The notes below the pieces were generated by a model. It did no database searches. It was not told the origin of the DNA and saw only the letters and a list, made by a program, of their open reading frames with translations. A stretch of 64,000 nt of DNA from Branchinecta lynchi (Eukaryota > Arthropoda > Branchiopoda > Anostraca > Branchinectidae): positions 18,370,030 to 18,434,029 of the forward strand of contig JAKZAP010000016.1 in assembly GCA_023053575.1 (NCBI GenBank). Reading direction: 5' to 3'. Positions 62,453-64,000 of this stretch are shown in pieces; the first letter of the stretch is position 1, and each line of letters starts with the position of its first letter. The position numbers were made by a program, and so were the translations under genes.

Positions 62453-62617
62453 TACGAAACTTTAATTTTCGTCTTTCTAAACTAGTGCAAAATCCTTGCG
62501 TATGTTTCACTTTTTTGTTGTTGTTTCTTCTTGTAGAACCGCCATGTACGGGCACAACCTATAAAAATTTTTGAATTTAATTTTATTTTTAATAAAATAA
62601 TTAATATTATAATAAAC

Positions 62618-62690
62618 TGCGCTAAACGGATACGTCAGCTAAGTTTTAATCTAGCGATGTTTTCGCTAGTTTTTATCTGTATAACATCAG
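62618..62690 (-). repeat. J-family fragment J11
   Basis: AAACGGATACGTCAGCTAAG and ATCTAGCGATGTTTTCG match the J arm; the hairpin is lost. Confidence 0.45.
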
Positions 62691-62839
62691 CCTCGTGGTG
62701 TTTTGATCGTCATTGATCGTCATTTGAGAAATTACTACAAAACTCCCAAGTTCCACGGTTGCTATTACAAAAATTACATAAATACAAGTACAGCACAGTA
62801 AATTAGTTTTCCCAAGAAGTAATCATAAATTACTAATAT

Positions 62840-63460
62840 CATGCATGTAACTTTTGGCTTACACGAGTTATCAGTACATTTAGTCTAGTTATCAACTAGT
62901 AAAATTTGCAAAATTTTATCTTCAAATTAACAACAAATAGCGAATATCGCAACAGAAAAATGGAAACATTGTACTTACAACGCTTAGGCCTAACTTACAC
63001 GAGGCTTTTTGAGTATAATTATTAACTGGCGAAATTCGCGAAATCTCATCTTCAAAGTAACAACAAATAGTGAGTATCGCAATAGGAAAATGCGAACATC
63101 ATGAACTAGAAAAATTCGCGAATTTTATCTTCAAAGTAACAACAAATAGCGAATATCACAGTTTTCTTCAGCAATCAGAAAAACAGCACAACAGCAAACA
63201 GAAAAACATCAGCAGACATCATTAACTAGGAAAAATGTCGTACTTGCAACGCTTAGCCCCAACTAGGCATGAATACATTTAAGTATAATTATTAACTAGC
63301 AAAATTCGTAAAATTTCAACTTCTAAGTCATTTTATAACAAATAGCCCATCTCGCAACAGAAAATGCAAACATCATACCTGCAACGTTTAACTTACACAA
63401 GGTATGGATAAATTTTAAGTAGAATTATTAACTACCAAAATTCGCGAAATCCTACAGCAG
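62840..63460 (+). repeat. AT-rich tandem repeat (at least four units)
   Basis: TTCAAAnTAACAACAAATAG recurs at about 62929, 63051 and 63134 with a diverged copy near 63327; ATTAACTAnCnAAATTCG at 63024, 63290 and 63426; ACnTGCAACGnTTAnCC-like phrases at 62976, 63245 and 63381. Units are 80-180 bp, variable through internal deletions. Noncoding. Confidence 0.65.
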
Positions 63461-63464
63461 TAAC

Positions 63465-64000
63465 GCTGTATGACGGAACGGACCACGAACTCACAAGTTC
63501 CCGACAGGCTGTACGCAGAAGCCTTGAAGCTATTCCCCAAACGAAGGCTTCTGATTGGCTGTGACCGTTTTGTAATGGCGTCTGTGTCGGATGGATTTCC
63601 AGCCAACTCTGGTGGTGAAGATATACTTAGTCCAATATAAGCACTTTTATGAGATTGTCTAATGGCTATTTTAATGGATACTAAATAAACTTTATGGAAC
63701 ATAAAAGCAGAATTTGAAATCAGCGTCGTCGTCCGTAAGTATGCGGTGTACCGTTCAGTTTTGCATATACTAGCTAGCTAGACAGTGACACAAGGATATG
63801 CTTGTAGTGCTCCCAGGATTATATTTTTTAACAAGCAATATGACCCATAACGTATGTATACACATTTTATATCTGGATATTTAGTAAAATATCCAACTGA
63901 AGAATGTTTTTCCGTCTCCAGTAGAGGTATGATTCTTTACACATTTATCGACCCTAGGAGAAATAGCAAAAGGAATGCTTGAAAATAAGATTAGCCAAAT
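63465..64000. other. Possible gene start on the plus strand; otherwise nothing
   Basis: ATGGCGTCTGTGTCGG at 63575 opens a 20-codon frame (MASVSDGFPANSGGEDILSPI), in a GC-richer patch with a CCAAT-like CTGATTGGCTG just upstream. This could be a first exon or 5' region of a gene running out of the window, but no splice donor is compelling. The overlapping minus frame of 95 codons is not recognised. Confidence 0.2.

Overview
The window looks like a repeat-dominated stretch of an animal nuclear genome, probably an aquatic invertebrate, although the species cannot be told from the sequence. Supporting signs are non-LTR retrotransposons of several clades, a Penelope-like element, many short DNA transposons with clear target-site duplications, long G/C homopolymers, high AT content and no convincing host gene. 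I found no operon, CRISPR array, prophage, rRNA or dedicated defence system. The only host-type gene I would defend is a tRNA-Thr-like gene at 58030-58101 (minus). The only long intact protein genes are the two ORFs of one LINE at 49420-54045 (minus).

Layout. 0-4.3 kb: three copies of a CACTG-ended MITE and three copies of a fold-back family (here called J). 4.86-10.79 kb: a nest in which a TTAA-flanked fold-back (F1) holds a 5 kb hAT-like element (H1), which holds GGATCC-family repeats (G), one of which holds a broken RTE-like LINE. 11-18 kb: LINE 3' ends, a 330 bp direct duplication, a palindrome and two hAT MITEs. 18.8-20.5 kb: two G elements. 21.6-26.4 kb: several LINE fragments and poly-G repeats. 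26.4-32 kb: G elements, a 94 bp relic of the H4 family and a second F element. 32-38.2 kb: a Penelope-like element split by the 2.5 kb element H4. 38.25-43.6 kb: a five-level nest G9 > H2 > RTE2 > H3 > J7. 43.6-48.4 kb: a J fold-back with a nested MITE, a Mutator-like fold-back, a tandem repeat and G10. 49.3-54.3 kb: a full-length LINE. 54.3-64 kb: a second long K repeat, a LINE fragment, a TA-flanked MITE, the tRNA, another hAT MITE and an AT-rich satellite.

Almost everything here is mobile DNA interacting by insertion into other mobile DNA. The target-site duplications let the insertion order be read: removing H4 or H3 rejoins a reverse-transcriptase reading frame across a perfect 8 bp duplication. 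The LINE at 49-54 kb has ORF1 and ORF2 in the same frame, split by one TAG, with no AUG ahead of the endonuclease core, so ORF2 probably needs readthrough or non-AUG initiation. The J family carries a conserved hairpin whose core resembles a hammerhead ribozyme core. These are the most interesting leads. Names such as J, G, F, K and H1-H8 are labels used only in this report.
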